64,000 nucleotides of DNA from Polaribacter reichenbachii (GTDB taxonomy: Bacteria; Bacteroidota; Bacteroidia; Flavobacteriales; Flavobacteriaceae): assembly GCF_001975665.1 (NCBI RefSeq), contig NZ_CP019419.1, forward strand, positions 1,240,001-1,304,000, in the 5' to 3' direction. Positions 54,163-63,579 of the stretch are shown in pieces. Position 1 is the first letter of the stretch. Every line of letters starts with the position of its first letter. Both the position numbers and the translations under genes were made by a program. The notes below the pieces were generated by a model. It did no database searches and was not told the DNA's origin. It saw only the letters and a list, made by a program, of their open reading frames with translations.

Positions 54163-55740
54163 ATGGCAAGTATTAAACCAGCTGAAGTATCAGCAATTTT
54201 AAAAGAACAATTAACTAATTTTGAAGCTCAAGCTTCATTAAACGAAGTAGGTACTGTATTACAAGTAGGTGATGGTATTGCTCGTGTTTATGGATTGTCT
54301 AACGTACAATATGGTGAGTTAGTAGAATTCGATAACGGATTAGAAGGTATTGTTTTAAACTTAGAAGAAGATAATGCAGGTGTTGTATTATTAGGAGCTT
54401 CAACTTCTGTAAGAGAAGGTTCTACAGTTAAAAGAACTGAAAGAATTGCATCTTTAAGAGCAGGTGAAGGAATTGTAGGTAGAGTTGTAGATACTTTAGG
54501 AAGCCCTATAGATGGTAAAGGACCAATTACAGGTACTACTTACGAAATGCCTTTAGAAAGAAGAGCACCAGGAGTTATCTATAGAGAGCCAGTAACTGAG
54601 CCATTACAAACTGGTATTAAATCTATTGATGCAATGATTCCTGTTGGTAGAGGTCAGCGTGAGTTGATTATTGGAGATAGACAAACAGGTAAATCTACAG
54701 TAGCTTTAGATACCATTTTAAATCAAAAAGAATTTTACGATGCTGGTAACCCAGTATATTGTATATATGTAGCTATTGGTCAAAAAGCTTCTACTGTTGC
54801 AGCAATTGCAAATATGTTAGAAGAAAGAGGCGCATTAGCCTATACAACAATAGTAGCAGCAAATGCATCAGATCCTGCAGCAATGCAAGTGTATGCGCCT
54901 TTTGCTGGAGCAGCAATTGGAGAGTTTTTTAGAGATTCAGGAAGACCAGCTTTAATTGTTTTTGATGATTTATCAAAACAAGCAGTTGCTTACCGTGAAA
55001 TTTCATTATTATTAAGAAGACCTCCAGGACGTGAGGCGTATCCTGGTGATGTATTTTACTTACACTCAAGATTATTAGAACGTGCTGCAAAAATAATCAA
55101 TGATGATAAAATTGCTAGTGAAATGAACGATTTACCAGATTCTTTAAAAGGAATTGTAAAAGGTGGAGGTTCTTTAACTGCATTACCGATTATTGAAACA
55201 CAAGCAGGTGATGTATCAGCATATATTCCTACAAACGTAATTTCGATTACTGATGGACAGATTTTCTTAGATGGAGATTTATTTAACTCAGGTGTAAGAC
55301 CAGCAATTAACGTAGGTATTTCTGTATCTCGTGTTGGTGGTAATGCACAGATTAAATCTATGAAAAAAGTATCTGGTACTTTAAAATTAGATCAAGCTCA
55401 GTTTAGAGAATTAGAAGCATTTGCAAAGTTTGGTTCTGATTTAGATGCAGCTACAATGAATGTAATTTCTAAAGGACAAAGAAACGTTGAGATCTTAAAA
55501 CAAGCACAGAACGATCCTTTTACTGTAGAAGACCAAGTAGCAATTATTTATGCTGGTTCTAAAAACTTATTAAAAGACGTACCTGTAAATCAAGTTAAAA
55601 AGTTCGAGAAAGATTATATCGATTATTTAAATGCAAAACATAGAGATGCATTAGATATTTTAAAATCTGGTAAGTTAACTCCAGAAGTTACTGCTACTTT
55701 AGAGGAAGCTGCAGCAGAAATATCAAAGCACTTTGCATAA
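54163..55740 (+). CDS. atpA: ATP synthase F1 subunit alpha
   Basis: 525 residues. Walker [10 protein letters not shown], the [15 protein letters not shown] strand, and the ATPase alpha/beta signature in [14 protein letters not shown] are present. The catalytic partner beta (atpD) is not in this operon, in keeping with the split F1F0 arrangement of Bacteroidetes. Confidence 0.96.
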   Translation: MASIKPAEVSAILKEQLTNFEAQASLNEVGTVLQVGDGIARVYGLSNVQYGELVEFDNGLEGIVLNLEEDNAGVVLLGASTSVREGSTVKRTERIASLRAGEGIVGRVVDTLGSPIDGKGPITGTTYEMPLERRAPGVIYREPVTEPLQTGIKSIDAMIPVGRGQRELIIGDRQTGKSTVALDTILNQKEFYDAGNPVYCIYVAIGQKASTVAAIANMLEERGALAYTTIVAANASDPAAMQVYAPFAGAAIGEFFRDSGRPALIVFDDLSKQAVAYREISLLLRRPPGREAYPGDVFYLHSRLLERAAKIINDDKIASEMNDLPDSLKGIVKGGGSLTALPIIETQAGDVSAYIPTNVISITDGQIFLDGDLFNSGVRPAINVGISVSRVGGNAQIKSMKKVSGTLKLDQAQFRELEAFAKFGSDLDAATMNVISKGQRNVEILKQAQNDPFTVEDQVAIIYAGSKNLLKDVPVNQVKKFEKDYIDYLNAKHRDALDILKSGKLTPEVTATLEEAAAEISKHFA

Positions 55741-55755
55741 ATAGACGTGAGTTTC

Positions 55756-55800
55756 TAGTTTTTAGTTATCTAAATTAAAAACTAAAGACTAATAACTAAT
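55756..55800. repeat. AT-rich hairpin and tandem repeats between atpA and atpG
   Basis: TAGTTTTTA (55756-55764) pairs with TAAAAACTA (55776-55784), then ACTAATA is repeated in tandem. It resembles repeat debris common between Flavobacteria genes. Confidence 0.45.
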
Positions 55801-55809
55801 AACTATAGA

Positions 55810-56673
55810 ATGGCAAACTTAAAAGAAATACGTAACAGAATTACCTCCATTAAATCTACAATGCAGATTACATCTGCAATGAAAATGGTTTCTGCTGCAA
55901 AATTGAAAAAGGCGCAAGATGCTATTACTGCAATGCGTCCTTATTCATCTAAATTAACTGAATTGTTGCAAAATTTAAGTGCAACTTTAGATAGTGATAC
56001 AGGTGGAGTATATTCTACAGAAAGAGAGGTATCTAAAGTTTTATTAGTAGTTGTAACATCTAATAGAGGTTTGTGTGGTGGTTTTAATTCATCAATTACA
56101 AAAACTGTTATTAGAACTGTTGCAGAAAAGTATGCTGATAAACAAGTAGATATTTTTTCTATTGGTAAAAAAGGAGCAGATGTATTAACAAAAGAATACA
56201 ATGTTGTTGCTACAAGAAACGATATTTTTGACGATTTAACTTTTGATAATGTTGCCTTAGTAGCAGAAAAGTTAATGGAAATGTTTGTTGATGGTAGTTA
56301 TGATAAAATTGAATTGGTATATAATCAATTTAAAAATGCAGCTACTCAAATACCACAAGTAGAGCAATTTTTACCTATAAAACCAATTGAAGGTGGAGAA
56401 GCAATTACTAATTCTGATTATATTTTTGAACCATCAAAAGTAGAGATTATAGAAGCTTTAATACCTAAGTCTTTAAAAACACAATTGTACAAAGGTATTA
56501 GAGATAGTTTTGCATCAGAACATGGAGCACGTATGACAGCTATGCACAAAGCAACAGATAATGCATCAGAATTAAGAGATGAATTACTATTGACTTATAA
56601 TAAAGCACGTCAAGCAGCAATTACAAACGAAATTTTAGAAATTGTTGGTGGTGCTGAGGCATTGAACAATTAG
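55810..56673 (+). CDS. atpG: ATP synthase F1 subunit gamma
   Basis: 287 residues. The N-terminal helix ANLKEIRNRITSIKSTMQIT and the C-terminal signature ELLLTYNKARQAAITNEILE are diagnostic for the rotating central-stalk subunit; SNRGLCGGFNS lies in the middle. It is last in the operon, which closes with a strong terminator without atpD or atpC. Confidence 0.95.
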   Translation: MANLKEIRNRITSIKSTMQITSAMKMVSAAKLKKAQDAITAMRPYSSKLTELLQNLSATLDSDTGGVYSTEREVSKVLLVVVTSNRGLCGGFNSSITKTVIRTVAEKYADKQVDIFSIGKKGADVLTKEYNVVATRNDIFDDLTFDNVALVAEKLMEMFVDGSYDKIELVYNQFKNAATQIPQVEQFLPIKPIEGGEAITNSDYIFEPSKVEIIEALIPKSLKTQLYKGIRDSFASEHGARMTAMHKATDNASELRDELLLTYNKARQAAITNEILEIVGGAEALNN

Positions 56674-56708
56674 GTTTAGTTTGAGCTAAGTCTATATAAA
56701 TGATTTAT

Positions 56709-56745
56709 AAAAAAGAGCTTATCAATTTTGATAAGCTCTTTTTTT
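56709..56745 (+). terminator. Terminator of the atp operon
   Basis: A 17-bp perfect stem with core GAGCTTATCAA / TTGATAAGCTC, two-base loop, and a T run. Confidence 0.87.
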
Positions 56746-56793
56746 ATGATATTTTGGTACAACTATTGAAATACATTCGTTAAAACTATATTT

Positions 56794-57264
56794 ATGAAAG
56801 CACTTCAAATTTTATCAATCGTAATTATATTATTTGGTTTTTCTCAATGTGGTTCTATGCAGTTTGATAAAAATCCGCCATTTAAAATTATATCAGCTAC
56901 ATATCAAAATTGGGTTGGAGGACAACCAGGAGTTAAAGGTACAAATGTAAAAATCCAATTTACATCAACCAAAACAATTCAATTTGATAGTATTTATTTT
57001 GATAATAGAGTTGCCAAATTAGAAACTAAGAATTCAAACGATAACTTACTAATTGGTTACTTCAACACATCATCAATTAAAAGAGATATTATTTTAGATG
57101 CAAACCCAACTAAAGAGCTAAAAAACCCTGTACTAGAAATCAAAAAATTCCCTTTTGATTTAAAAGAAAATGAGGCGGTTATTAGCTATAAAATTAATGA
57201 TGAAATAAAATATTATAAAATTAATGAGCTCATAAAAGTGAATTCTACAAACTTATTAAAATAA
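56794..57264 (+). CDS. Small lipoprotein of unknown function
   Basis: 156 residues with a signal ending at GFSQC (Cys19). The mature part is beta-rich: FKIISATYQNWVGGQPGVKG, VKIQFTSTKTIQFDSIYFDN, VLEIKKFPFDLKENEAVISY. No domain recognised; the alternating strands suggest an Ig-like or similar beta sandwich. It is closed by its own terminator. Confidence 0.65.
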   Translation: MKALQILSIVIILFGFSQCGSMQFDKNPPFKIISATYQNWVGGQPGVKGTNVKIQFTSTKTIQFDSIYFDNRVAKLETKNSNDNLLIGYFNTSSIKRDIILDANPTKELKNPVLEIKKFPFDLKENEAVISYKINDEIKYYKINELIKVNSTNLLK

Positions 57265-57290
57265 TTTAAGAATCATAAAATCAAATAGTT

Positions 57291-57321
57291 AATCCATTCT
57301 AAAAAGAATGGATTATTTTTT
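57291..57321 (+). terminator. Terminator of the small lipoprotein gene
   Basis: AATCCATTCT (57291-57300), loop AAAA, AGAATGGATT (57305-57314), then a T run. Confidence 0.8.
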
Positions 57322-57369
57322 GGCACACAATTTGAATATTCATAAGCATAACCACAAAACAGAAAGCTT

Positions 57370-58293
57370 ATGAAGACGCTAAAACTACTTTTCACAATTA
57401 TTATAACAGGAACATTATTGAGTTCTTGTTCTACAGTTTATTACGATGACTATGCACCTACTTTAGAAGAGGTAGTTTCTGGTTACGATTTATGGTATGT
57501 AGATTATCATAAAACTACTGGTTCAGGAGATGTACCTTATGTGTCTAGAGCATTTACACTTTCTTTTATCAACGGAATTTTATATGCAAATAACAATATT
57601 GCAGATATTGGTAGAACAGGAAATGGTTTAGGAATTGATGTTGGAACTTACGACTCCTTTAATGGCACCTTAGAAACCAATCACGACATAGATGGTATTA
57701 ATGATTTTGATGTAACTATTTTATCGAATAACGAAATTAGAATTTACAATTACAGAGAAAATGTAAGTTATTATTTAGTAGGCTATAATACGAACAATTT
57801 CGATTATGATAAATTGTTTTATGAAAACATAGAATACTTATTACAAGAGTATGAAGCTTGGGCAAAAATTGATGCAGTTGGCGGAACAGAAAATGCTTTT
57901 GATGATGAAAATTTCCTTGCATTCAGACCAGATAATATAACAACATTTTATAGTTCACAAGATGAGTTTGGCACACAAGTTGCAAATATAAATTGGGATT
58001 ACGTTGGTGGATATGAAGTGTATGACGTTAATGGTTTTGAAGCCCTTAAAATTTTAACATTGAATTATGACAATGGAGATATTGAAGAATTTGAATTAAG
58101 CGTTTTAGATGATGATAGAATAAGTCTATTTCATTACAATTCAGAAACCACTTATGAGTTTGCAGGACGTGGATTTGTACAGTATTTAAAAAGTGAAAAA
58201 TCTGTTAAATCAGCAAAAGATGTTGTAAGGAATAACGACAGAAAACGTACTAAAATAGAAAGAAAGACAAAGAATAGAAGAAATTTAAAATAA
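57370..58293 (+). CDS. Lipoprotein with two repeated beta domains, unknown function
   Basis: 307 residues. Lipobox LLSSC (Cys20). The mature protein seems to hold two related halves: EVVSGYDLWYVDYHKTTG with SRAFTLSFINGILYANNNI, and later ITTFYSSQDEFGTQVANINW with FEALKILTLNYDNGDIEEFE; each ends in a strand of the type IRIYNYRENVSYYLVGY / ISLFHYNSETTYEFAGRG. The tail is very basic (RNNDRKRTKIERKTKNRRN). No known family recognised. Confidence 0.6.
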   Translation: MKTLKLLFTIIITGTLLSSCSTVYYDDYAPTLEEVVSGYDLWYVDYHKTTGSGDVPYVSRAFTLSFINGILYANNNIADIGRTGNGLGIDVGTYDSFNGTLETNHDIDGINDFDVTILSNNEIRIYNYRENVSYYLVGYNTNNFDYDKLFYENIEYLLQEYEAWAKIDAVGGTENAFDDENFLAFRPDNITTFYSSQDEFGTQVANINWDYVGGYEVYDVNGFEALKILTLNYDNGDIEEFELSVLDDDRISLFHYNSETTYEFAGRGFVQYLKSEKSVKSAKDVVRNNDRKRTKIERKTKNRRNLK

Positions 58294-58313
58294 AGTTTGG
58301 TTAGTTGATTTTT

Positions 58314-58339
58314 AATTGGTTATTTCTCGATAACCAATT
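58314..58339. repeat. Hairpin preceding the terminator
   Basis: AATTGGTTAT (58314-58323) and ATAACCAATT (58330-58339) form a perfect 10-bp stem with a six-base loop, directly in front of a second, stronger hairpin. Confidence 0.6.
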
Positions 58340-58347
58340 GAAAGAGG

Positions 58348-58374
58348 AGTCACCCTGAGGAGGGTGACTTTTTC
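58348..58374 (+). terminator. Terminator after the two-domain lipoprotein gene
   Basis: AGTCACCCT (58348-58356), loop GAGG, AGGGTGACT (58361-58369), then TTTTTC. The G/C content is high for this DNA. Confidence 0.82.
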
Positions 58375-58459
58375 TTTGTTAATAATTGATGAAAATTTTA
58401 CGAAGTATTCAACACAGCTAAAGGCTAGTTTTCATATTTTTAATGATAAATAAAAAAGA

Positions 58460-59209
58460 ATGAAAACAGCATTTATTACAGGGGCAACTTCTGGAATAGG
58501 AAAAGCAACAGCAGTGATGTTTGCAAAAAATAATATCAGATTAATTCTTTGTGGTAGAAGAAAAGAACGTTTAGTAGCATTAGAAAAAGAACTTTCTAAC
58601 TTAACCCAAGTTACCACTTTACAATTCGATGTTTCTAAGAGAGATCAAGTACAAAATGCAATACAATCTTTACCCGAAAATTTTCAAGAAATAGATATTC
58701 TAATTAATAATGCTGGTAATGCTCATGGGTTATCAACAATTCAAGATGGAGATATAGACGATTGGGACGCAATGCTAGATATCAACGTAAAAGGCTTGTT
58801 GTATGTATCAAAAACTATAATTCCTAAGATGATAGCAAACAACAATGGTTTTATTGTAAATATTGGCTCTATTGCAGGCAAAGAAGTTTACCCAAACGGA
58901 AATGTATATTGTGCATCTAAGTTTGCTGTAAACGCTTTAAATAAGTCTATGAGGCTAGATTTAAACGAACATAACATAAGAGTTTCTGCAATTCATCCTG
59001 GTTTAGTAGAAACCGAATTTTCCGATGTTCGTTTTAAAGGCGATATAGAAAGAGCAAAAACAGTTTATCAAGGTTTTAAAGCTTTGCAAGCAGAAGATAT
59101 TGCAGACATTATTCACTTTGTGGTTACAAGACCTTATCATGTAAATATAGAAGATTTAGTAGTTTACCCAACAGCGCAAGCAAGTGCTACAATGCTTAAT
59201 AAAAATTAA
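58460..59209 (+). CDS. Short-chain dehydrogenase (YdfG-like)
   Basis: 249 residues. TGATSGIG (7-14) binds the nucleotide, GRRKERL following strand 2 suggests NADP, NNAG is intact, and the catalytic residues are in NIGSIAGKEVYPNGNVYCASK (Ser and YxxxK). The overall pattern fits the YdfG branch, which oxidises serine, allo-threonine or 3-hydroxypropionate-type hydroxy acids. It is followed closely by an aldo/keto reductase gene. Confidence 0.83.
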   Translation: MKTAFITGATSGIGKATAVMFAKNNIRLILCGRRKERLVALEKELSNLTQVTTLQFDVSKRDQVQNAIQSLPENFQEIDILINNAGNAHGLSTIQDGDIDDWDAMLDINVKGLLYVSKTIIPKMIANNNGFIVNIGSIAGKEVYPNGNVYCASKFAVNALNKSMRLDLNEHNIRVSAIHPGLVETEFSDVRFKGDIERAKTVYQGFKALQAEDIADIIHFVVTRPYHVNIEDLVVYPTAQASATMLNKN

Positions 59210-59210
59210 T

Positions 59211-60077
59211 ATGAAACCAACATCAAAAATAATAATTGGTTGCATGTCTTGGGGTAAATGGGGCAAACAATTCTCTACCCAAGAAGCTATAGATCTAATT
59301 CAGTTTTGTATAGAAAATGGAAATACCACTTTCGATCACGCAGATTTGTATGGAGATTACACAACTGAAACTGAATTTGGTAAAGCATTTAAAGAAAGTA
59401 AAATTGAAAGAGAATTGGTGCATTTAATTACAAAATGTGGAATTCAGAACCCGGGAGAAACAAGAAACAACAAAGTTAAACACTATAATTATTCTAAAGA
59501 TTATATTATTTGGAGTGCAGAGCAATCTCTAAAAAACTTAAAAACAGATTATTTAGATACTTTTTTAATACACAGACCAAGCCCTTTAATGATTCCTGAT
59601 GAAATTGCAGAAGCCATTTTAGAATTACAAGAATCTGGAAAAATCATCGATTTTGGTGTATCTAATTTTACACCTTTTCAGGTGGATTTAATTGCTGATA
59701 AAATTCCGGTAAAAGTAAATCAAATCGAATTTTCTTTAACCCAAAACTCAGCAATGTTAAATGGTACTTTAGACCAAATGCTGCAAAAAGAAATTCAGCC
59801 TATGAGTTGGAGCCCTTTAGGTAGTGTTTTTAGAGTAGAAACAGATCAAACAAAAAAAATAAAGGAAGTTTTAAAAACGCTTTCAGAAAAATACAATAGT
59901 ACAGAAGATACATTGCTTTTATCTTGGCTTTTTAAACATCCTGCAAAAGTTTCGCCAGTTATTGGTACCACAAACAAACAACGAATTTTAAACGCAAATA
60001 AAGCTTTAGAAATTGATTTAGAACTAGAAGACTGGTTTTTGTTATTAGAAGCAAGTAAAGGACAAGAAGTAGATTAA
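59211..60077 (+). CDS. Aldo/keto reductase
   Basis: 288 residues from ATG 59211; an earlier in-frame ATG at 59184 falls inside the SDR gene and is rejected. The catalytic tetrad is visible: Asp and Tyr in FDHADLYGDY, Lys in LITKCGI, His in FLIHRPSP. C-terminal LSWLFKHPAKVSPVIGTTNK binds NADPH. The YdhF-like branch reduces aldehydes and ketones; the substrate is unknown. The ATG is one base after the SDR stop, so the two are coupled. Confidence 0.85.
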   Translation: MKPTSKIIIGCMSWGKWGKQFSTQEAIDLIQFCIENGNTTFDHADLYGDYTTETEFGKAFKESKIERELVHLITKCGIQNPGETRNNKVKHYNYSKDYIIWSAEQSLKNLKTDYLDTFLIHRPSPLMIPDEIAEAILELQESGKIIDFGVSNFTPFQVDLIADKIPVKVNQIEFSLTQNSAMLNGTLDQMLQKEIQPMSWSPLGSVFRVETDQTKKIKEVLKTLSEKYNSTEDTLLLSWLFKHPAKVSPVIGTTNKQRILNANKALEIDLELEDWFLLLEASKGQEVD

Positions 60078-60078
60078 A

Positions 60079-61221
60079 ATGATAAACAAACGCTTATTGA
60101 TCAAAAACTTACTTTCTCATAATGATGAGAATAGTTTTTATGATAAAAAGCAAAAATTATCATTAAACTCAAAAGAAGGAAAAGCCAAATTTTTAAAACA
60201 TATTTGTGCTTTGTCTAACTCAAACCCAGAGAACAATTCTTACATTGTAATTGGTATTGAAGATGAAGAAAATAAAATAATTGGTGTCGATTTTTTTGAT
60301 GATAGCAAAATCCAGAATTTGGTAAATGCGTATTTAAATAATCCACCAAAAATTGAATATGAAAATGTTCCTTTTCCGAGTTTACCACGTTATAAAGTAA
60401 TTGGTTTGGTAACTATACATCCAAACAATCAAATTACATCCTTATTAAAAAATGCTTGGAAATATAAACGCGATACCATTTTTTACAGAAGAGGCAGCAA
60501 TTCTATGCCTTTTTTAGGCACAACCTTTGAGCTAAGAAATACCAACAAAGATATTGTTGCTGCTATAGAAAAAAACGCCAGAAATAATATTGAACTCACG
60601 TTAAATGGTGTTTTCGATTTTATAAAAAATCACAAAAAAGAGTACAACCCACAATACAAAGTTTTTAATGAGCAATTTGTGTTGTGTTGGGCAGGGAAAA
60701 AGAAAATCATTAACAATAAAGAGTTTTTTACACGAGTAGATATTGAGTTGATTAACGAACAAGTTCGGATATTTTATTCCTCTTTAGATGATGTAAAAAT
60801 CAGTTATAATAAACAATCTTTTTTAATTACAGAATATATTTCTTTGAGTATAGATGCCAGAGAAACCTATTATCCTTTAGAAAAAACCATTATCAATTTT
60901 AAATATAATGGCAAACACGCAATTGTTAGAGAATTTTTGTTTGATCCGCCAAAATACGATCCCATAATTGTAAATCATATTTACAATAATTGCAATTCTA
61001 TCATTCAAAAAATAACGACTAAAACAAAGCTTTCAGTTTTAGAACACGAAGATGTTTTTAGATTGCCACATAATTATTTACTCTGCTATTTAAATGGATT
61101 TTTAGACGCGCCAGATTTACTTAGAAAAGCCAAAAACTACATTAAGAATTTAGAGGATAAAACTACCTATGTAAAATATAAAGAGGCAATGAGAGTAATT
61201 CGAAAAGTAAAATATAATTAA
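60079..61221 (+). CDS. AlbA_2/Schlafen-type putative DNA- or nucleotide-binding protein
   Basis: 380 residues. The first 140 residues follow the AlbA_2 pattern: KFLKHICALSNSNPENNSYI, then VIGIEDEENKIIGVDFF, a middle PRYKVIGLVTIHP and TIFYRRGSNSMP. Proteins with this domain include putative transcriptional regulators and divergent ATP-binding factors; binding to nucleic acid or nucleotides is a family-level guess. The remainder (about 185-380) is unrecognised. It starts one base after the aldo/keto reductase stop. Confidence 0.65.
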   Translation: MINKRLLIKNLLSHNDENSFYDKKQKLSLNSKEGKAKFLKHICALSNSNPENNSYIVIGIEDEENKIIGVDFFDDSKIQNLVNAYLNNPPKIEYENVPFPSLPRYKVIGLVTIHPNNQITSLLKNAWKYKRDTIFYRRGSNSMPFLGTTFELRNTNKDIVAAIEKNARNNIELTLNGVFDFIKNHKKEYNPQYKVFNEQFVLCWAGKKKIINNKEFFTRVDIELINEQVRIFYSSLDDVKISYNKQSFLITEYISLSIDARETYYPLEKTIINFKYNGKHAIVREFLFDPPKYDPIIVNHIYNNCNSIIQKITTKTKLSVLEHEDVFRLPHNYLLCYLNGFLDAPDLLRKAKNYIKNLEDKTTYVKYKEAMRVIRKVKYN

Positions 61222-61308
61222 GGTTTTTACATTTTAATTACAATTTTTTTTCTTTTTTGAAACCTTTAAAAACTCGTGTCGTTTTTAAAATAGAACCAAC
61301 CCACTAAA

Positions 61309-61851
61309 ATGTCTAAAGAGATTCATCTTTTAGTTTTACAAAGCAAAAAAGGAAATCAAAAAGCACAAATAAAGCTTTATGATTTGCACTGTAAGGCAAT
61401 GTTTATAATTTCTTGTAGATATTTAAAAAACGATGAAGAAGCTAAAGATGCAATGCAAGATGGCTTTATAAAAGCATTTTTAAATTTAGAGAATTATAAA
61501 GATGGCACCAATTTTAGTGCATGGTTAAAAACAATTGTAATTAATAATTGTATAGATCAATTAAAGAAGAAAAAATTAGAAACGATTGCTATCGAAAATT
61601 ATCCTCTAGAAATTACTGATGATGAAGACTGGAATTTTGATACAAAAATTACTAAAGAAACCATCTTAAACGCCATAGAAACTTTGCAATTAAAATATCA
61701 ATTGGTGATAAAATTATACTTGATAGAAGGTTATGATCATCAAGAAATATCAGAAATTTTGCAGATACCAGTTAAAACATCTAGAACAAATTTAAGAAGA
61801 GCAAAATTAGCATTAAGAAACCTTTTAAAAGACGAGAAATATGGAACGTGA
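61309..61851 (+). CDS. ECF-type RNA polymerase sigma factor
   Basis: 180 residues. Region 2 is seen in YLKNDEEAKDAMQDGFIKAF and FSAWLKTIVINNCIDQLKKK; region 4 in LQLKYQLVIKLYLIEGYDHQ followed by EISEILQIPVKTSRTNLRRA. It directs RNA polymerase to a set of promoters and is probably held in check by the membrane protein encoded next, whose gene overlaps by 11 bases. A GAAACC (61259-61264) and a CGTT downstream may mark an autoregulated promoter, but this is weak. Confidence 0.88.
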   Translation: MSKEIHLLVLQSKKGNQKAQIKLYDLHCKAMFIISCRYLKNDEEAKDAMQDGFIKAFLNLENYKDGTNFSAWLKTIVINNCIDQLKKKKLETIAIENYPLEITDDEDWNFDTKITKETILNAIETLQLKYQLVIKLYLIEGYDHQEISEILQIPVKTSRTNLRRAKLALRNLLKDEKYGT

Positions 61852-62368
61852 TATTAGAGATTTATTTCGAGAAAATGATGATTTTAAAAAGGATTTGCCA
61901 AAATCTCACAGAGAAGATTTTTTAAAAAAAATCAACAAAAACATTACACAAAAGCCAAAATGGAAATTTGGAATTCCATATAAAATTGCACTAGCTGTAA
62001 CTGTAATTTTTAGTTTGATGTATTTTTTTAATCCTAAAACTGATGATGTTAATAATATCAATTCCTTTGAAAATCAGTTTTCTAAGATAGAAAATGATTA
62101 TTTAAAAAACATTGATATAGAATGGAAACAGTTTAAAGAAAAAACTACAGACACTTTATTAATTAGAAAATATGAGGAGAAATTAAACGATTTTAATAAT
62201 GATTATAAAAAGATAACCAACCAATTAAAAGAGTTTCCTAATAACATAAATTTATTAGAATCTTTAATAAATAATCTACAAAGACGTTTGCAATTGATTA
62301 AAGAAATTAATGAGCATATTAAAGAGTTGAATCAAAAAAACACAAGTAATGAAACCATATATATTTAG
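61841..62368 (+). CDS. Single-pass membrane protein, putative anti-sigma factor
   Basis: 175 residues: about 45 cytoplasmic residues beginning MERDIRDLFRENDDFKKDLP, one membrane helix (YKIALAVTVIFSLMYFF), then a long periplasmic coiled coil (NDYLKNIDIEWKQFKEKTTD onward). The layout is that of a membrane anti-sigma factor although no ZAS zinc motif is present. It overlaps the sigma gene by 11 bases and the next gene by 20, showing translational coupling. Confidence 0.62.
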   Translation: MERDIRDLFRENDDFKKDLPKSHREDFLKKINKNITQKPKWKFGIPYKIALAVTVIFSLMYFFNPKTDDVNNINSFENQFSKIENDYLKNIDIEWKQFKEKTTDTLLIRKYEEKLNDFNNDYKKITNQLKEFPNNINLLESLINNLQRRLQLIKEINEHIKELNQKNTSNETIYI

Positions 62369-63509
62369 CATAATTTTATTTTTTTCGATAACATTTTCTT
62401 TTGCCCAAACTAAAGAAGTACTTCTAAAAAAGAGTTTTAAGGTTGATGAAAACACCATTTTAAATTTAGATTTAGACAATACAGATGTTCATCTTATAGC
62501 ATCTAAAGACGATAAAATTCATTTTAATTATCAAATTACTTTTTACAATTATTCTCAAAGAAAAATTGACGATATTTTAGATGAATCGGTCATAAAAACT
62601 TCTAAAAAACAAAATCAACTTTTTTTAAAAGCCAAAAATTCGAAGTATTTAGGTATAAATTTAAGGTTTAAACCTAATATTGATTTTACAAACTTTAAAA
62701 ACCCAATTAATAATGTTTATAAAGAATATCTTAAAAATTATTATAAAAAAATTAGAGATAGAAAATATGTACAAAAAACAAAAGATTCATTATTAAAAGA
62801 GATAGATTTTAGTATAGGAAGTGATTATGAAAATTATATTAAAAAAGACATTGATAATTTTCCGCAGAAAACACCTTTAAAAACAGATAAAAAAATTGAA
62901 AAAAAATTCATTATCCAAGTTCCAAAATATGTTCAATTGCGTATAAAATCAATCGAGTCTAATATTAATTGTGATTACGATATTAATACTGAATTTAAAT
63001 TAGAAAGTTTTAAAGGTATTTTTAAATTTAAAAACTTATCTGGTAAATTGAATCAAATAATTTCTTCAAATGGTATTTTAGAAACCTATTCTATAGCAAA
63101 TGGTAAAACAGATTTTAGAGATATGAGAAAAGTAATGATTGGTGCTACTTCAAATTCTAAAATTGTAACAGAAACCTCAAAAATACAAATTGGCGAAATA
63201 GGTAAAAACGTTTCAATAAAAGACTTTAATAGCAAACTATACCTCTATAATTTTAGCGAAAACTTCACAAAATTTAATCTAATAGGAGATTACTCAGAAT
63301 TAAATTTTTATAAGATAAAAGAAAACAATTTTTCTATGGATGTTTCTGGGTTTAACACCACTTTAAATATGAATGGAGTAAAAACAACTTTTGGAATATC
63401 TAAAGAAGAAAAAATGACAAAAATTCTTCAGAAAAAAAGAAAAGAAAATATCCCTTTTTTAGGTAATATTGAAGTTGAATTAAAACACGGAATTATAAAT
63501 TTAAAATAA
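62349..63509 (+). CDS. Secreted DUF4097-like protein of the sigma cluster
   Basis: 386 residues with a signal peptide (MKPYIFSIILFFSITFSFAQ). The opening TKEVLLKKSFKVDENTILNL and repeated short beta strands (VHLIASKDDKIHFNYQ, and later FKGIFKFKNLSGKLNQIISS, KVMIGATSNSKIVTETSKIQ) suggest a beta-helix or DUF4097/adhesin-like solenoid in the envelope. It may generate or sense the signal that controls the sigma factor. The final helix region KMTKILQKKRKENIPF is charged. Confidence 0.62.
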   Translation: MKPYIFSIILFFSITFSFAQTKEVLLKKSFKVDENTILNLDLDNTDVHLIASKDDKIHFNYQITFYNYSQRKIDDILDESVIKTSKKQNQLFLKAKNSKYLGINLRFKPNIDFTNFKNPINNVYKEYLKNYYKKIRDRKYVQKTKDSLLKEIDFSIGSDYENYIKKDIDNFPQKTPLKTDKKIEKKFIIQVPKYVQLRIKSIESNINCDYDINTEFKLESFKGIFKFKNLSGKLNQIISSNGILETYSIANGKTDFRDMRKVMIGATSNSKIVTETSKIQIGEIGKNVSIKDFNSKLYLYNFSENFTKFNLIGDYSELNFYKIKENNFSMDVSGFNTTLNMNGVKTTFGISKEEKMTKILQKKRKENIPFLGNIEVELKHGIINLK

Positions 63510-63514
63510 CTATT

Positions 63515-63545
63515 AAACCCAACTCTTTTGAGTTGGGTTTTAAAT
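63515..63545. terminator. Terminator between the sigma cluster and the aldehyde dehydrogenase gene
   Basis: AAACCCAACTC (63515-63525), loop TTTT, GAGTTGGGTTT (63530-63540). The A/T flanks allow use on both strands. Confidence 0.82.
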
Positions 63546-63579
63546 GAATTATAAAGTTTTAAAATAAGTTCAAAATATA

